Shown here one piece after another: positions 34,468 to 44,085 of a stretch of DNA of 64,000 nt. Source of the stretch: Falsirhodobacter sp. alg1 (lineage in GTDB: Bacteria; Pseudomonadota; Alphaproteobacteria; Rhodobacterales; Rhodobacteraceae). The position numbers were made by a program, and so were the translations under genes. How positions within the stretch are numbered: the first letter of the stretch is position 1; each line of letters begins with the position of its first letter. The DNA lies in assembly GCF_000739715.2 (NCBI RefSeq), contig NZ_BBJC02000003.1:275074-339073 (forward strand). The letters are read 5' to 3'. A model generated the notes under the pieces. It worked only from the letters and a program-made list of their open reading frames with translations. It was not told the DNA's origin and ran no database searches.

Positions 34468-35346
34468 ATGGCACGACGCGTCCGAGGCGCCAACCCCGAG
34501 GCATTGGGCGGTCTGCTGATGATTGCCCCGCCCGCGGTTTATGCATTGCTGTTGCTGGCGGCCCCGCTTTTGCTGCTGTTAGTTTATAGTTTCTGGACCG
34601 ATGGCTATCTTGAAATCATCCGTGATTTCACCTTTGCAAACTATCACGAAACGTGGACGAACCCGCTGTATCGCGGCGTGATGATGCGCTCCTTGATGGT
34701 GTCCCTGCTGGTCACGGTTTCTACTGTGCTGCTGGCTTTTCCCGTTGCCTATTTCGTCAGCTTTCACGTTGCCCCGAACCGGAAATCGACCTGGCTGTTC
34801 CTGATCACGATTCCCTTCTGGACCAGCTATCTGATCCGCGTTTTCCTGTGGAAGGTCATTCTTGGATACAACGGGGTGCTGAATGCCGGCCTGCTGAAGA
34901 CCGGCATCATCTCGGAGCCACTGACCTTCCTGCTGTATAATACCAATTCGGTGGTCATCACGCTGGCACATGCCTATGCCCCGTTCGCCATTCTGCCGAT
35001 CTTTGTCGCACTGGAACGGATCGATCGTTCCCTGCTGGAGGCAGGGCAGGACCTGGGTGAATCGAAGCTCATGACGTTTTTCCGTGTAACGTTGCCATTG
35101 GCGATGCCCGGACTGGTCGGGGCTGTGTTGATCGTCTTCATTCCAACCATCGGGGATTACGTCACCCCGCAACTGGTCGGCGGCCCCGAGGGGCGCATGG
35201 TGGCGAACCTGATCCAGCTTCAGTATCTAAGACTTGATAATTATCCATTGGGGTCCGCGATCGCCATTTCCGCGATGGGGATTGTGGCATTGCTCAGCGC
35301 GGTATTCCTGTTCATGACGCGTAAATATCTGCGGGGTCCGAAATGA
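34468..35346 (+). CDS. potB: Spermidine/putrescine-type ABC transporter permease (PotB-like)
   Basis: 292 residues, six hydrophobic segments. Starts MARRVRGANPEALGG with GGAGG upstream. The EAA loop is seen near 190-205 (EAGQDLGESKLMTFFRVTLPLAMPG). FWTSYLIRVFLWKVILG matches PotB. First gene of a three-gene overlapping operon; it overlaps the next by 4 bp. The substrate may be polyamine or another amine. No periplasmic binding-protein gene lies beside it. Confidence 0.86.
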   Translation: MARRVRGANPEALGGLLMIAPPAVYALLLLAAPLLLLLVYSFWTDGYLEIIRDFTFANYHETWTNPLYRGVMMRSLMVSLLVTVSTVLLAFPVAYFVSFHVAPNRKSTWLFLITIPFWTSYLIRVFLWKVILGYNGVLNAGLLKTGIISEPLTFLLYNTNSVVITLAHAYAPFAILPIFVALERIDRSLLEAGQDLGESKLMTFFRVTLPLAMPGLVGAVLIVFIPTIGDYVTPQLVGGPEGRMVANLIQLQYLRLDNYPLGSAIAISAMGIVALLSAVFLFMTRKYLRGPK

Positions 35347-36152
35347 AGGGCGTCGCCATTTTCAGGGCCTATGCGTTGGCCTATCTTCTGTTCCTCTATG
35401 CGCCCATCGTGCTGCTGCCGATCTTTGCATTCAATAACGGCACGGTCATAGCATTTCCGCTGCAAGGGTTTACGCTGCGCTGGTTTGCGCAGATGTGGAC
35501 CGAGCCGGGGTTGGGGCAGGCGGTTCGCAATTCGCTGATCATCGCGGTATCCACGGCCGTCCTCGCAACGATGCTGGGGGTTTTCGCGGCACGCGCGTCC
35601 ACCCGTTACGCATTTCCGGCAAAGGGGCCGTTAATGGGCCTGATCATGCTGCCGCTGGTCCTGCCCGAGATCATCGTCGCCGTTTCCTTGCTGGTCGTTC
35701 TTCTGGGCATCGGCGTTCCCTTGTCGATCCTGACGATCATTCTGGGCCATGTGCTGATGACGACTCCCTTTGCCATCGCCATCCTGTCCTCTTCCTTCCA
35801 GAGCCTTGACCGCTCGTTGGAAGAAGCCGCCTATGATCTGGGGGAAACACGGCTTTCGGCCTTTCGCCTTGTGATCCTGCCGCTGGTGATGCCGGGCATC
35901 ATTTCGTCGTTGTTGATCTCGTTCACCCTCAGCCTTGATGAATTCATCATTGCCTTCTTCCTAGGGGGAACGCAGGTGACATTGCCTGTCTATATTTTCG
36001 CACAGTTCCGCTTTCCGGCCTCTGTGCCTGTTATCATGGCTCTGGGGACCATTCTCGTGGCCTTGTCGGTGCTATTGCTGACCATTGCCGAATATTTCCG
36101 CCGCCGCGGCATTACGCGTTCGGGCGGCACCGATACCGGAGGCTTTCTATGA
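35343..36152 (+). CDS. potC: Spermidine/putrescine-type ABC transporter permease (PotC-like)
   Basis: 269 residues, six hydrophobic segments. Contains the second EAA loop EEAAYDLGETRLSAFRLVILPLVMPG and the PotC segment LSLDEFIIAFFLGG. Overlaps potB and potA by 4 bp each (ATGA), so the three are co-translated. Works with PotB as the membrane channel. Confidence 0.87.
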   Translation: MKGVAIFRAYALAYLLFLYAPIVLLPIFAFNNGTVIAFPLQGFTLRWFAQMWTEPGLGQAVRNSLIIAVSTAVLATMLGVFAARASTRYAFPAKGPLMGLIMLPLVLPEIIVAVSLLVVLLGIGVPLSILTIILGHVLMTTPFAIAILSSSFQSLDRSLEEAAYDLGETRLSAFRLVILPLVMPGIISSLLISFTLSLDEFIIAFFLGGTQVTLPVYIFAQFRFPASVPVIMALGTILVALSVLLLTIAEYFRRRGITRSGGTDTGGFL

Positions 36153-37255
36153 TCCCCAAGGCGCCGATCGCCGATCAGACGATGATCGAGTTTCGTGATG
36201 TGCAGAAGTGGTATGGCGACTATCACGCATTGCGCGGGATCAGTGCCAAGATCCGTGCGGGGGAGTTCTTTTCACTTCTCGGCCCATCCGGCTGTGGAAA
36301 GACTACGCTGCTGCGAACCATTGCGGGGTTCGAGGGCATTTCGGATGGCGTCGTTCTGGTGGATGGCAAGGATATGGCGGACGTTCCCGCCAACAAGCGT
36401 CCAACGAACATGATGTTCCAGAGTTACGCAATTTTTCCGCATCTGACCGTGGCGCAGAATGTCGGTTTCGGCCTGCGCAAACAGCGGTTGAGCAAGGATG
36501 AAATGGCCCGCCGGGTAGGTGAAGCCTTGGAAATGGTCGGCCTGGAGGGATATGGCGCAAGGGCGGCCCATGCGCTTTCAGGGGGGCAACGGCAGCGTGT
36601 GGCGCTTGCCCGTGCGCTGATCCTGAAGCCGAAGGTTTTGCTTCTGGATGAACCGCTGTCCGCGCTGGACAAGAAGATGCGTGAACAGATGCAGGTAGAG
36701 TTGATCAAGCTGCAGCGGCAAGTCGGCATCACATTCATCCTTGTAACCCATGATCAGGAAGAGGCGCTGGTCATGTCGGACCGGATCGCCGTTATGTTCG
36801 ACGGAGAGATTGCGCAGCTTTCCGATGCGGAAACCTTGTATCGTCGGCCCAAATCCCGCCGCGTTGCGGAATTCATCGGCACGATGAATTTCCTGCCGGC
36901 CACGGTCATTGCCGAAAGCGATGATGTCGTGGAGGTGGACGCCCAGGGGTTTGGCCGGATGACATTGGCTGCGGACCAAGTTGGCGCTGACGCGGGGCAT
37001 GGAACCAGCGTAGGGTTTCGCCCGGAAACGCTGACGATCATTCAGGATGCCCCGATTGCCGGTGGGCGAGAGGTGCCCGCCATCATCGAAGAGGTCGTGT
37101 ATTATGGTGATATGACCTACTACGATGTGCGGATCGAAGGGACGGAACGTGCCGCCCGGCTGTCGATGCGAAACACCTTCAACCGTGCCGTACTGGATCG
37201 GGGGGCCGCCGTCCGCATTGCCTGGAGCCCTGCAGCCCTGATCCTTTTCCGGTAA
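36149..37255 (+). CDS. potA: Spermidine/putrescine-type ABC transporter ATP-binding protein (PotA-like)
   Basis: 368 residues. Walker A GPSGCGKTTLLR, Q loop in FQSYAIFPHL, signature LSGGQRQRVALARAL, Walker B VLLLDEPLSALD and the switch His in VTHDQEEAL are intact. A C-terminal TOBE domain follows (from about 285). Family PotA/FbpC. It ends 4 nt before the convergent DUF2254 gene. Substrate not identified because no binding protein is in the cluster. Confidence 0.9.
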   Translation: MIPKAPIADQTMIEFRDVQKWYGDYHALRGISAKIRAGEFFSLLGPSGCGKTTLLRTIAGFEGISDGVVLVDGKDMADVPANKRPTNMMFQSYAIFPHLTVAQNVGFGLRKQRLSKDEMARRVGEALEMVGLEGYGARAAHALSGGQRQRVALARALILKPKVLLLDEPLSALDKKMREQMQVELIKLQRQVGITFILVTHDQEEALVMSDRIAVMFDGEIAQLSDAETLYRRPKSRRVAEFIGTMNFLPATVIAESDDVVEVDAQGFGRMTLAADQVGADAGHGTSVGFRPETLTIIQDAPIAGGREVPAIIEEVVYYGDMTYYDVRIEGTERAARLSMRNTFNRAVLDRGAAVRIAWSPAALILFR

Positions 37256-37259
37256 CCTC

Positions 37260-38501
37260 TTACAGCGCCATGTCGCGCAGCCGTTTGATGTCACCCTCAA
37301 AGCTCATGGCGGACTCGGCACGGGCCAGGGCTTCGCGTGAATGGCGGGTGGCCAGCGCGCGGTAATCCGGATGGGGTGCCGTTGCCAGAGCGGCAAGCGC
37401 CTTTTGCAGCCGGATCTGCACGGACAGGGTATTTCCCCCATCGCGCGAGATGGAGGTGAAAACATCGTCAAACATATCCTCGGCCAGCAGGGATGGAATG
37501 TACAGCCGGTCATGGATCGGCGCTGCCTCTTCCATTTCCTGCTGCTTGATGGCCCAATCCAGCAGCAGGCGGACAACGCGACCAGTCACATCAATGGCAG
37601 TTCCCGGATCATTGATACCGGGCGAGAGGGCGCGGGATGCGATTTCTCCTAGAACGATCAAGCCAAAACGCGGGTCCTGTTCAAACGAGCGCTGGTGATC
37701 GACGATGAAGGCCTTGAACAGGTCTTCGCAGATTTCGGCATCGGCGCCACCCCGGATATGGGCAACGGCCTCACCCTTATGCACGAATGAGCCGGGTAGA
37801 TCCGCCAGCTGGATATGCAGATCATGCTTTTCCGCCAGCCGTTGCAGAGCCGAGACGTCCACATGCTGGATATATCCGGTCCGCCCCGACCGCAGGGCCA
37901 AACCGTTGCGGATCTCGTTCTGCGCGGTCAGCGGAACGCCCCCGAGCCAGGGTGATTTCAGGCGCCCCTCCATCGCCCGCCATGTCGCAGCCTCTACTCG
38001 CGAGGTTGTATCGGCCACGCGCCCCAGACCGTTCAGATGGCCGATCCAGCGCAGCAGCATGGCCACGATCAGCGCCACCACCCCCAGCGTAAAGAGAAAC
38101 AGGACCGCGCGCCCCTGTTCGCCATAGGCCCCGGTCTGCAACACGATCAGCCCGACCAGACTGAACAGGAACGACCCGAGAAAGGTTGCCAGCGTGTTCT
38201 GCGTGACCCGGTCTTCCATGATCAGCTGGGTGGCGCGGGGCGTGACATTACTGGTTGCCGAGGAATAGGCCGCCGTAACCACCGACAAGGAAAATGTCGT
38301 TACGCTGAGCATGCTGGAGGCAATGATCGTCAGGATTGTTCCAACCGCATTGCTGGGCAGCGCAGGTATCGTCAGCGGTACAAGGCGGTCGGCTGCCAGC
38401 GCCAGCGTTGCCGCAGCGATCCCCAATGCGCCGATTGCCGAGGCCCGCACCCAAAGCTTCCGCATCAGCTTTTTCAGTCCCCAGCGAAGCTTGGTCTGCA
38501 T
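37260..38501 (-). CDS. DUF2254 family membrane protein
   Basis: 413 residues. Four hydrophobic segments in the first 140 residues (for example GTILTIIASSMLSVTTFSLSVV, GSFLFSLVGLIVL), then a soluble part containing FGLIVLGEIASRALSPGINDPGTA, the DUF2254 hallmark. It may be a channel or sensor; the family is uncharacterised. It lies 2 nt after the TetR gene, so it is probably co-transcribed with ppk2 and tetR. Confidence 0.8.
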   Translation of the reverse strand: MQTKLRWGLKKLMRKLWVRASAIGALGIAAATLALAADRLVPLTIPALPSNAVGTILTIIASSMLSVTTFSLSVVTAAYSSATSNVTPRATQLIMEDRVTQNTLATFLGSFLFSLVGLIVLQTGAYGEQGRAVLFLFTLGVVALIVAMLLRWIGHLNGLGRVADTTSRVEAATWRAMEGRLKSPWLGGVPLTAQNEIRNGLALRSGRTGYIQHVDVSALQRLAEKHDLHIQLADLPGSFVHKGEAVAHIRGGADAEICEDLFKAFIVDHQRSFEQDPRFGLIVLGEIASRALSPGINDPGTAIDVTGRVVRLLLDWAIKQQEMEEAAPIHDRLYIPSLLAEDMFDDVFTSISRDGGNTLSVQIRLQKALAALATAPHPDYRALATRHSREALARAESAMSFEGDIKRLRDMAL

Positions 38502-38503
38502 GG

Positions 38504-39115
38504 TCAGGTATCCTGTGGAAGAAGGCCGAGGCCGCGAAGGTAGATGCCGATACCCGCCTCCAGCAAATCACTGGCGGCAAAGGGGGATCGGGTATCGCCC
38601 CTCGTGAACAGCTCGACGACGCCGTGGCTCATGGCCCATATATGGGCCGAAAACATTGCGGCGGGGGGGCGCTTTGCCGGTGGCAGATGTTCCGAAAGCC
38701 GCGCCGCCGCCTTTTCCAGCACATCCGATGCCGTGCGGGAAGCAAGTGCCAGATCGGGATGGCGCTGCGCCGACAGCCCGCTTTCGAACATCGCCTGATA
38801 ATGCCCCGGATATTTCTGGGCAAAGGCAAGATAGGCACGACCCACTGCCTCGAAGGCGGCAAGGGCCGTCGGGCGGCCTTCGTCAAAGGCGAATTCCATC
38901 AGTGCGCCGAATATATCGTAGCCTTGGCGCGCAACTTCGATGATCAGGTCATCACGGCCGGCAAAGTGCCGGTAGACAGCCGCGGGTGTTACATCCGCAT
39001 GTTTTGCCGCTTCGGACAGGGTAAACCCCTGCGGCCCTTTCTCCGCGATCAGCGTCAGGGCTGCCTCGACCAGTGCCTGACGCAGATTGCCGTGATGATA
39101 GCCGCGCCTAGTCAC
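38504..39115 (-). CDS. TetR/AcrR-family regulator
   Basis: 203 residues from a GTG that overlaps the end of ppk2 by 8 bp. The helix-turn-helix is [52 protein letters not shown] in short: [10 protein letters not shown] plus TPAAVYRHF. The remainder is the WHG-type ligand domain ([15 protein letters not shown]). An earlier in-frame ATG would add 22 residues inside ppk2 but no homologous sequence. Likely to regulate its own operon or the following DUF2254 gene; not shown. Confidence 0.85.
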   Translation of the reverse strand: MTRRGYHHGNLRQALVEAALTLIAEKGPQGFTLSEAAKHADVTPAAVYRHFAGRDDLIIEVARQGYDIFGALMEFAFDEGRPTALAAFEAVGRAYLAFAQKYPGHYQAMFESGLSAQRHPDLALASRTASDVLEKAAARLSEHLPPAKRPPAAMFSAHIWAMSHGVVELFTRGDTRSPFAASDLLEAGIGIYLRGLGLLPQDT

Positions 39116-39974
39116 GAAGTTCGGGGCCTCCACAAATCTCCGGGTCCGGGGTGCCGATCTTGCCGATATCCTTGCCATCAAAATCCACGCGGTTCAGCAG
39201 GGTCTGCATGGCTGCAATCCGTGCCCGCCGTTTGTCGTCGGACCGTATGATGGTCCACGGAGCTTCCGGACTATGTGTCCGGGACAGGGTTTCGTCTATG
39301 GCCTTGGTATATTCATCCCACCGCCGCAGGCCCTCGACATCGATCTGGCTCAGCTTCCATTGTTTCAGCGGGTCGGATTCGCGTGCAAGAAACCGCCGCA
39401 ACTGTTCCGCACGCCCCACATTCAGCCATAATTTGACCAGCGTGATGCCATCATCGACCAACATCTTTTCCAACTGCGGAACCTGATGGAAAAAACGCTC
39501 GCGCTCGGTATCGTGGCAAAAGCCGAATACCTTTTCCACCACACCTCGATTGTACCAACTGCGGTCGAACAGGGCCATTTCACCCCCTGCGGGCAATCTG
39601 CGGATGTACCGCTGGAAATACCATTCCCCCTGTTCGCGGTCATTCGGCGCGGCAAGAGCGACAACATTGGCCACGCGCGGATTCAGATTTTCCCGCATCG
39701 CGTCGATGGTGCCGCCTTTGCCCGCCGCATCGCGCCCTTCGAACACGACCACGACACGCTTGCCGGTTTTGCGCAGATCAGCTTGCATGCGTACAATCTG
39801 GCATTGCAGAGCAGCCATCTTCTTTTTGTACTGCTTTTTCGAAATCCGTTCCCGATAGGGATAGCTTTCCGACAGGATATCATCCTCTTTGCCGTGTTTG
39901 ATCGCGTGCCTGATCTCTTCAGGGGCGGATTCCTGAAGATATTGCGTGATCAGCCCGTCAAATGGATGTGGCAT
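39108..39974 (-). CDS. ppk2: Polyphosphate kinase 2
   Basis: Transfers phosphate between polyphosphate and nucleoside di- or monophosphates. 288 residues from MPHPFDGLI with AAGGA upstream. Walker [15 protein letters not shown], Walker [12 protein letters not shown] and the lid [16 protein letters not shown] are present in order. Single PPK2 domain, no tandem duplication, so class I or III; the preferred nucleotide cannot be read with certainty. Follows the lipoprotein hydrolase by 26 nt and overlaps the TetR gene by 8 bp. Confidence 0.93.
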   Translation of the reverse strand: MPHPFDGLITQYLQESAPEEIRHAIKHGKEDDILSESYPYRERISKKQYKKKMAALQCQIVRMQADLRKTGKRVVVVFEGRDAAGKGGTIDAMRENLNPRVANVVALAAPNDREQGEWYFQRYIRRLPAGGEMALFDRSWYNRGVVEKVFGFCHDTERERFFHQVPQLEKMLVDDGITLVKLWLNVGRAEQLRRFLARESDPLKQWKLSQIDVEGLRRWDEYTKAIDETLSRTHSPEAPWTIIRSDDKRRARIAAMQTLLNRVDFDGKDIGKIGTPDPEICGGPELRD

Positions 39975-40000
39975 CGGAACGTCCTTTCCGGTCAAGCGGT

Positions 40001-40930
40001 TCAGTTGGAGCGCGCAAAGGCCCGATCCACTGCAGAGACAACGGCATCGGGTGCGACATGATGCACCATATGTCCAACGCCCGGCAGGGGGGTCAGGTGC
40101 ACATTCGGCAGTTTTTGCATCGGAACCGATTGAACCTCATAGGATACAACCGGATCATCGGTGCCATGCACGATTTCGATCGGCAGGGTCAGCTTGCGGT
40201 AATTGGGGGCCATCAGGCGGACATAGCCCTTCAGTTCACGCAGTTGCCGCAGGTTGGCGCGCAGGGTGTCCGGCCGGATTGCCAATGCCGCACCGGCGGT
40301 TTCGGCATAATCATCCGGTGCGGCATTCGGTTTGAACAGATTGGTTATGACACGGTGCAGCGCCCAATCCGGCAGGAACGCCGAGGCGAGCGGTTCCAGC
40401 GTCGCCTCGCCCAACGGGGTGGCGGCGCGGCTGTACAGATCGTCGTTGCCCCCCTCCCACGGCAAGACGGCGCCGGCAAGGATGACCAGGGCGCGTGTAT
40501 CCGGTTCTTCCAATGCCCAGGCCATGGCAACGGCGCCGCCATAGCTGTGGCCCAGAACGACCGGGTGATGGACCCCAAGCTGCTCTGCCGCCTTGCGCAG
40601 GTATTCTGCCTGCACAAGGGGGCTGTTGGTCTTGTCGCCGGGATTGCTGGAATAACCGAGGCCGGGGCGGTCGAAGCGGATCACCCGGTAGCGCGTGGAC
40701 AGGCGTGCCGCCAGATCCGCCATATCGCGTGTGCTGCCACTGGCACCATGGATCAGGATCAGATCGGGGCCCGAGCCGGTGATTTCGGCGTGGATCGTCG
40801 CATCATCCACCTGCACGAACTGGCCAAGCGGAGGAAAGCGCCCATCGATCCGTTTGGCCCGTGCATCCGCAAGGGCATTGCAGCCCGAAAGCAGCGCGAT
40901 AAGGCTAATTGCCGATATTAAGCGGATCAT
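40001..40930 (-). CDS. Alpha/beta-hydrolase lipoprotein
   Basis: 309 residues. Signal peptide with lipobox LLSGC (C16 lipidated), then an alpha/beta-hydrolase fold: oxyanion region [12 protein letters not shown], nucleophile elbow [10 protein letters not shown] with the Ser, DDPV with the Asp, and [10 protein letters not shown] with the His. The triad is intact. An envelope-attached hydrolase of unknown substrate; could be a lipase/esterase. Its start overlaps the 3' end of metA by 26 bp. Confidence 0.85.
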   Translation of the reverse strand: MIRLISAISLIALLSGCNALADARAKRIDGRFPPLGQFVQVDDATIHAEITGSGPDLILIHGASGSTRDMADLAARLSTRYRVIRFDRPGLGYSSNPGDKTNSPLVQAEYLRKAAEQLGVHHPVVLGHSYGGAVAMAWALEEPDTRALVILAGAVLPWEGGNDDLYSRAATPLGEATLEPLASAFLPDWALHRVITNLFKPNAAPDDYAETAGAALAIRPDTLRANLRQLRELKGYVRLMAPNYRKLTLPIEIVHGTDDPVVSYEVQSVPMQKLPNVHLTPLPGVGHMVHHVAPDAVVSAVDRAFARSN

Positions 40931-41822
40931 ATGGCGTTGTCTGGTAAATCTCGTTGATCCAGTTGCCATATAGCAGGTGGGCGTGACTTCTCCAGTGATT
41001 GCGCGGCTTCTTGGTCGGATCATCATCCGGGTAATAGTTCACCGGCACCGCAATGGGTGTGCCGCTTTCCACGTCACGGTCGTATTCCTGCTTCAGCGTG
41101 TCGCTGTCATATTCGAGGTGGTTGAAGACATAGAGCGCGCGGTGCGCCGGATCTTCGACCAGACAGGGGCCAACCTCATCCGAGCCGATAAGGGTGGTAA
41201 GGCCGGGATGCGCCTTGATCTGGGTTTCGTCCATTTCGGTCCAGCGGCTGACCGGAATGACCATTTCATCCGAAAACCCGCGCAGATAGGGAGAGGTGGG
41301 TTGCAGGTTGTCATGCGGATAGCAGCCGAATGCCTTGGCCGCCAAGGGAAGCTTGGCTATGCCGTTCAGGTAATGGATCATCGCCATTCCACCCCAGCAA
41401 ACGCCAAAGGTGGAATGCACATTGGTCTGGGTCCAGTCAAAGACCTCGCGCAGTTCGTCCCAATACGTCACCTCCTCGAACGGGAGATGTTCTATCGGGG
41501 CCCCCGTGATGATCAGGCCATCGAACTTTTCATGTTTCACGTCCTGAAAGGGTCGGTAGAATTCTTCCATGTGTTCGGCAGCCGTGTTGCGCGCCTGATG
41601 TTCCGTCATGCGGATCAGCTGGAAATCGATCTGCAGCGGCGTGGCTCCGATCAGACGGGCAAACTGGTTTTCAGTCTGGATCTTTTTCGGCATCAGGTTC
41701 AGCAGCCCGATCCGCAGCGGGCGGATGTCCTGCATCTCCGCACGGCCCGGCGACATGACCATCACGCCTTCGCGGGACAGGATGTTATAGGCGGGCAGTG
41801 TTTCGGGCAGGGTGATGGGCAT
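40905..41822 (-). CDS. metAA: Homoserine O-acyltransferase (MetA family, predicted acetyl-CoA specific)
   Basis: First committed step of methionine synthesis, acylating homoserine. 305 residues. [15 protein letters not shown] and the Cys nucleophile C142 in FGVCWGGMA match MetA. Glu111 in [12 protein letters not shown] is at the specificity position: in the MetA family Glu favours acetyl-CoA and Gly succinyl-CoA, so acetylation is predicted. Follows the ATPase gene by 26 nt; no SAM riboswitch fits in this gap. The short intergenic space points to co-transcription with the ATPase. Confidence 0.92.
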   Translation of the reverse strand: MPITLPETLPAYNILSREGVMVMSPGRAEMQDIRPLRIGLLNLMPKKIQTENQFARLIGATPLQIDFQLIRMTEHQARNTAAEHMEEFYRPFQDVKHEKFDGLIITGAPIEHLPFEEVTYWDELREVFDWTQTNVHSTFGVCWGGMAMIHYLNGIAKLPLAAKAFGCYPHDNLQPTSPYLRGFSDEMVIPVSRWTEMDETQIKAHPGLTTLIGSDEVGPCLVEDPAHRALYVFNHLEYDSDTLKQEYDRDVESGTPIAVPVNYYPDDDPTKKPRNHWRSHAHLLYGNWINEIYQTTPYDPLNIGN

Positions 41823-41848
41823 GTTGTGACCTTTCGCAGACGGCCTAT

Positions 41849-42718
41849 TTACGCCCCTGAACCGCGGTTTTCCAGAGCCTGCGCAATCAGGGCAATAAAG
41901 CCTGCGTCATCCTTCAGATCATACACATCCTCGGCCAGCACGGTGACGCCCCATCTGGACATGGCGGCATAACGCGGCTGGCGGTGGGCCAGGGCGCGGG
42001 CATAGGTCCAACGGATGAAGTCATCCGGGTCCACCTGTGCGGGTGTCTTGCCCTTTTCCTCCAGATAGGCGGTCCAGCAGGACAGCAGGAACTGTGGCTG
42101 ATAGCACATCGGTTTGGGGGCGCGGTCGAACCGGCGGACAAGCTCTTCGGTATGCGCCTCGGAGCCCTTTATCCAGACCATCAGCATGTTCGACGACAGC
42201 TCTGTCATGACGGGATCCGAGGGGTTCTCTGCATCCACCACCTCACAGATCGAGCCGCCGGTATCGCAGATGAAGTTCGGATAGCCGTAGATTTCCTCGG
42301 CGCGGTTGATGAAGCTGGTGCTGTCCATCAACGAAGCGATCTCGGCCTTTGTGTGCTGGTTCTGGCGGTTCTGATATTCGTCAAACGGCAGGCCGCCCTT
42401 ATCCGGATTGCCGGGTTTGCCTAGGTAGGTCGACAGGGGGGAAAGATTGTCGAAGGTAATATTCGACGCGATGCTTACGGAATCGCTCATCAGCAACTCG
42501 CGCAGAAACGGGATCTTCATCGCCTCGCGCTTGAAGTTGTCGGCGATGTGTTCGCCCATGTACCGGGTGCCGATGCGGTAATCGATGGAATAGTGGAACC
42601 ACTTGCCGCTGCTACGCAGCAGGGTAGAGGCGTGGGTTTTCCCCAGGCCGGACATGCCGAACAGCAGGGCCCGTTTACGCGGGGCGTCGGTCCATTCCCG
42701 GGCGGTGGTATAGATCAT
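41849..42718 (-). CDS. P-loop ATPase of unknown function
   Basis: 289 residues. P-loop [13 protein letters not shown] at about 19-31. Then [19 protein letters not shown], and the central [17 protein letters not shown] may carry a Walker-B-like or catalytic Asp. The C-terminal half has no recognisable domain. Start MIYTTAREW preceded by GAGG; an upstream TTG lies on this ribosome site. I know no characterised homologue; a kinase or nucleotide hydrolase is possible. It sits between an EamA exporter and metA in the same direction, so it may be tied to methionine/homoserine metabolism or to a neighbour. Confidence 0.7.
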   Translation of the reverse strand: MIYTTAREWTDAPRKRALLFGMSGLGKTHASTLLRSSGKWFHYSIDYRIGTRYMGEHIADNFKREAMKIPFLRELLMSDSVSIASNITFDNLSPLSTYLGKPGNPDKGGLPFDEYQNRQNQHTKAEIASLMDSTSFINRAEEIYGYPNFICDTGGSICEVVDAENPSDPVMTELSSNMLMVWIKGSEAHTEELVRRFDRAPKPMCYQPQFLLSCWTAYLEEKGKTPAQVDPDDFIRWTYARALAHRQPRYAAMSRWGVTVLAEDVYDLKDDAGFIALIAQALENRGSGA

Positions 42719-42730
42719 GCGATGCCTCAA

Positions 42731-43651
42731 TCAGGGAGCCTTTCGGCGGGTTATACGCGCCAGAATGCGCCCGTCCAATATCAGAAGGCCCAGAACGATC
42801 CCTGCAAAGCCTGCAAATGCGCGAAGGGGCAGCACCTCGTTCAGAACCAGCGCCCCCAGAAGCACGGCAATGGGGGCCACAAGCAGGGTGACTAGGCTGG
42901 TATTTCCTGCGCCGGCGGTCGCCATCAATCTGTAATACATAAGATAGGCCAATGCCGTCGACGGCGCGGCCAGATACAGGATGGACAGGGCCGGTACAAA
43001 ACCGGGCAGATGGGGTGCGCCTTCGGTCAGAAAGGCGAGAACGACGCTGACCGCCGCCGATGCCCCCAACATACCCGTCGCAACAACCTGCGGGGCGGTG
43101 CGTTCACCGCCAAGGGCGATCCGCCCGATCAATCCCGATGCCGCGTAGGAGATCGCGGCGCCGATCAGCGCCAGCTGGCCCAAGGACGTCAGGTCGAACT
43201 CGCCCAGAAGATCGGGGCCGATCACTATGACCACCCCGGCAAATCCGATCAGAACGCCCGTCAGCCTCCGTGCGCTCAGCCGTTCATCGGCAAAGGCAAT
43301 TGCAGCGAATGTCACGCCGAACAGCGCGGTCGAGGCGTTGATGATAGATGCGAGCCCGCTTGGGACCGTCTGTTCCGCCCAGGTGATCAGGGTAAAGGGA
43401 ACGACATTGTTGAAGACACCAAGGGCTGCAAATGCCAGCCATATGCGTAGTGACTGTGGCAGAGGCAGGCCGCGCCAGCGGATATATACGGCAAGGATCG
43501 CAAATGCCCCGAGGCAGCGGGTGGCCACGATCCAATGCGGCCCCATACCGTCAAGCGCCAGACGGATAGCCAAAAAAGAGCCGCCCCAGAATACCGCGAT
43601 CAGGATCAGGCCGATCCACGCACGCGGCGAAATAACACGTTGTGCGATCAT
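42731..43651 (-). CDS. EamA/DMT-family transporter
   Basis: 306 residues, ten predicted transmembrane helices in two five-helix repeats, starting with WIGLILIAVFWGGSFLAIR, a typical EamA start. Repeat 2 begins near SLGQLALIGAAISYAASGLI. Drug/metabolite transporters export amino acids, nucleosides or other small molecules; the substrate is not known. Located near metA: possible homoserine/threonine or methionine exporter, a guess from context only. Flanked by a small membrane protein and the ATPase gene in the same direction. Confidence 0.85.
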   Translation of the reverse strand: MIAQRVISPRAWIGLILIAVFWGGSFLAIRLALDGMGPHWIVATRCLGAFAILAVYIRWRGLPLPQSLRIWLAFAALGVFNNVVPFTLITWAEQTVPSGLASIINASTALFGVTFAAIAFADERLSARRLTGVLIGFAGVVIVIGPDLLGEFDLTSLGQLALIGAAISYAASGLIGRIALGGERTAPQVVATGMLGASAAVSVVLAFLTEGAPHLPGFVPALSILYLAAPSTALAYLMYYRLMATAGAGNTSLVTLLVAPIAVLLGALVLNEVLPLRAFAGFAGIVLGLLILDGRILARITRRKAP

Positions 43652-43661
43652 CGGTGCGGTA

Positions 43662-43907
43662 TCAATTCTGTTGAAGCATCCAGTGTCCGACCGCAGCCGG
43701 ACCCGGCAACGGGCCGAATGCGAGATGGAGAACCGTCAAGGTGACCGTGGCCCCCCACAACAGGACCAGCAGCATCGTCTTGCAGGCGTCATTTGCCGCC
43801 AACCGGAACATTGGTATAGGAAGCGGACCCATCCAGATTGCGCCAAGATAAACGGTATATTCAGCAGAGAGGAGCCATTGGCCGCTGCGGCGAAGAAAAT
43901 CGATCAT
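43662..43907 (-). CDS. Small membrane protein, hypothetical
   Basis: 81 residues from MIDFLRRSGQWLL. Two hydrophobic segments: LSAEYTVYLGAIWMGPLPIP and CKTMLLVLLWGATVTLTVLHLAF. No domain recognised. Upstream starts could add 24 residues, but all lack a convincing ribosome site. 10 nt before the EamA gene in the same direction, so possibly in its operon. Coding confidence is moderate. Confidence 0.5.
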   Translation of the reverse strand: MIDFLRRSGQWLLSAEYTVYLGAIWMGPLPIPMFRLAANDACKTMLLVLLWGATVTLTVLHLAFGPLPGPAAVGHWMLQQN

Positions 43908-44085
43908 TGAAGGGTCCGAATATGGAAACCGGAAGGCACGGAGTGCGTACCATAACCACCGCATAACATGGGATTTCAAAGTGGCCTAGACCGGGCAAGG
44001 CATATTTTGAAACATCCCGCGGCCGCTTGTTTGCCTTTGGCGGTGCCAAAGCGTAAACATGATGCGTATTGCAAGGGGGTTACCG

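Noticed and set aside
41823-41848. SAM riboswitch before metA
   Set aside because: Only 26 bases separate the ATPase stop from the metA start, too short for any known SAM riboswitch.
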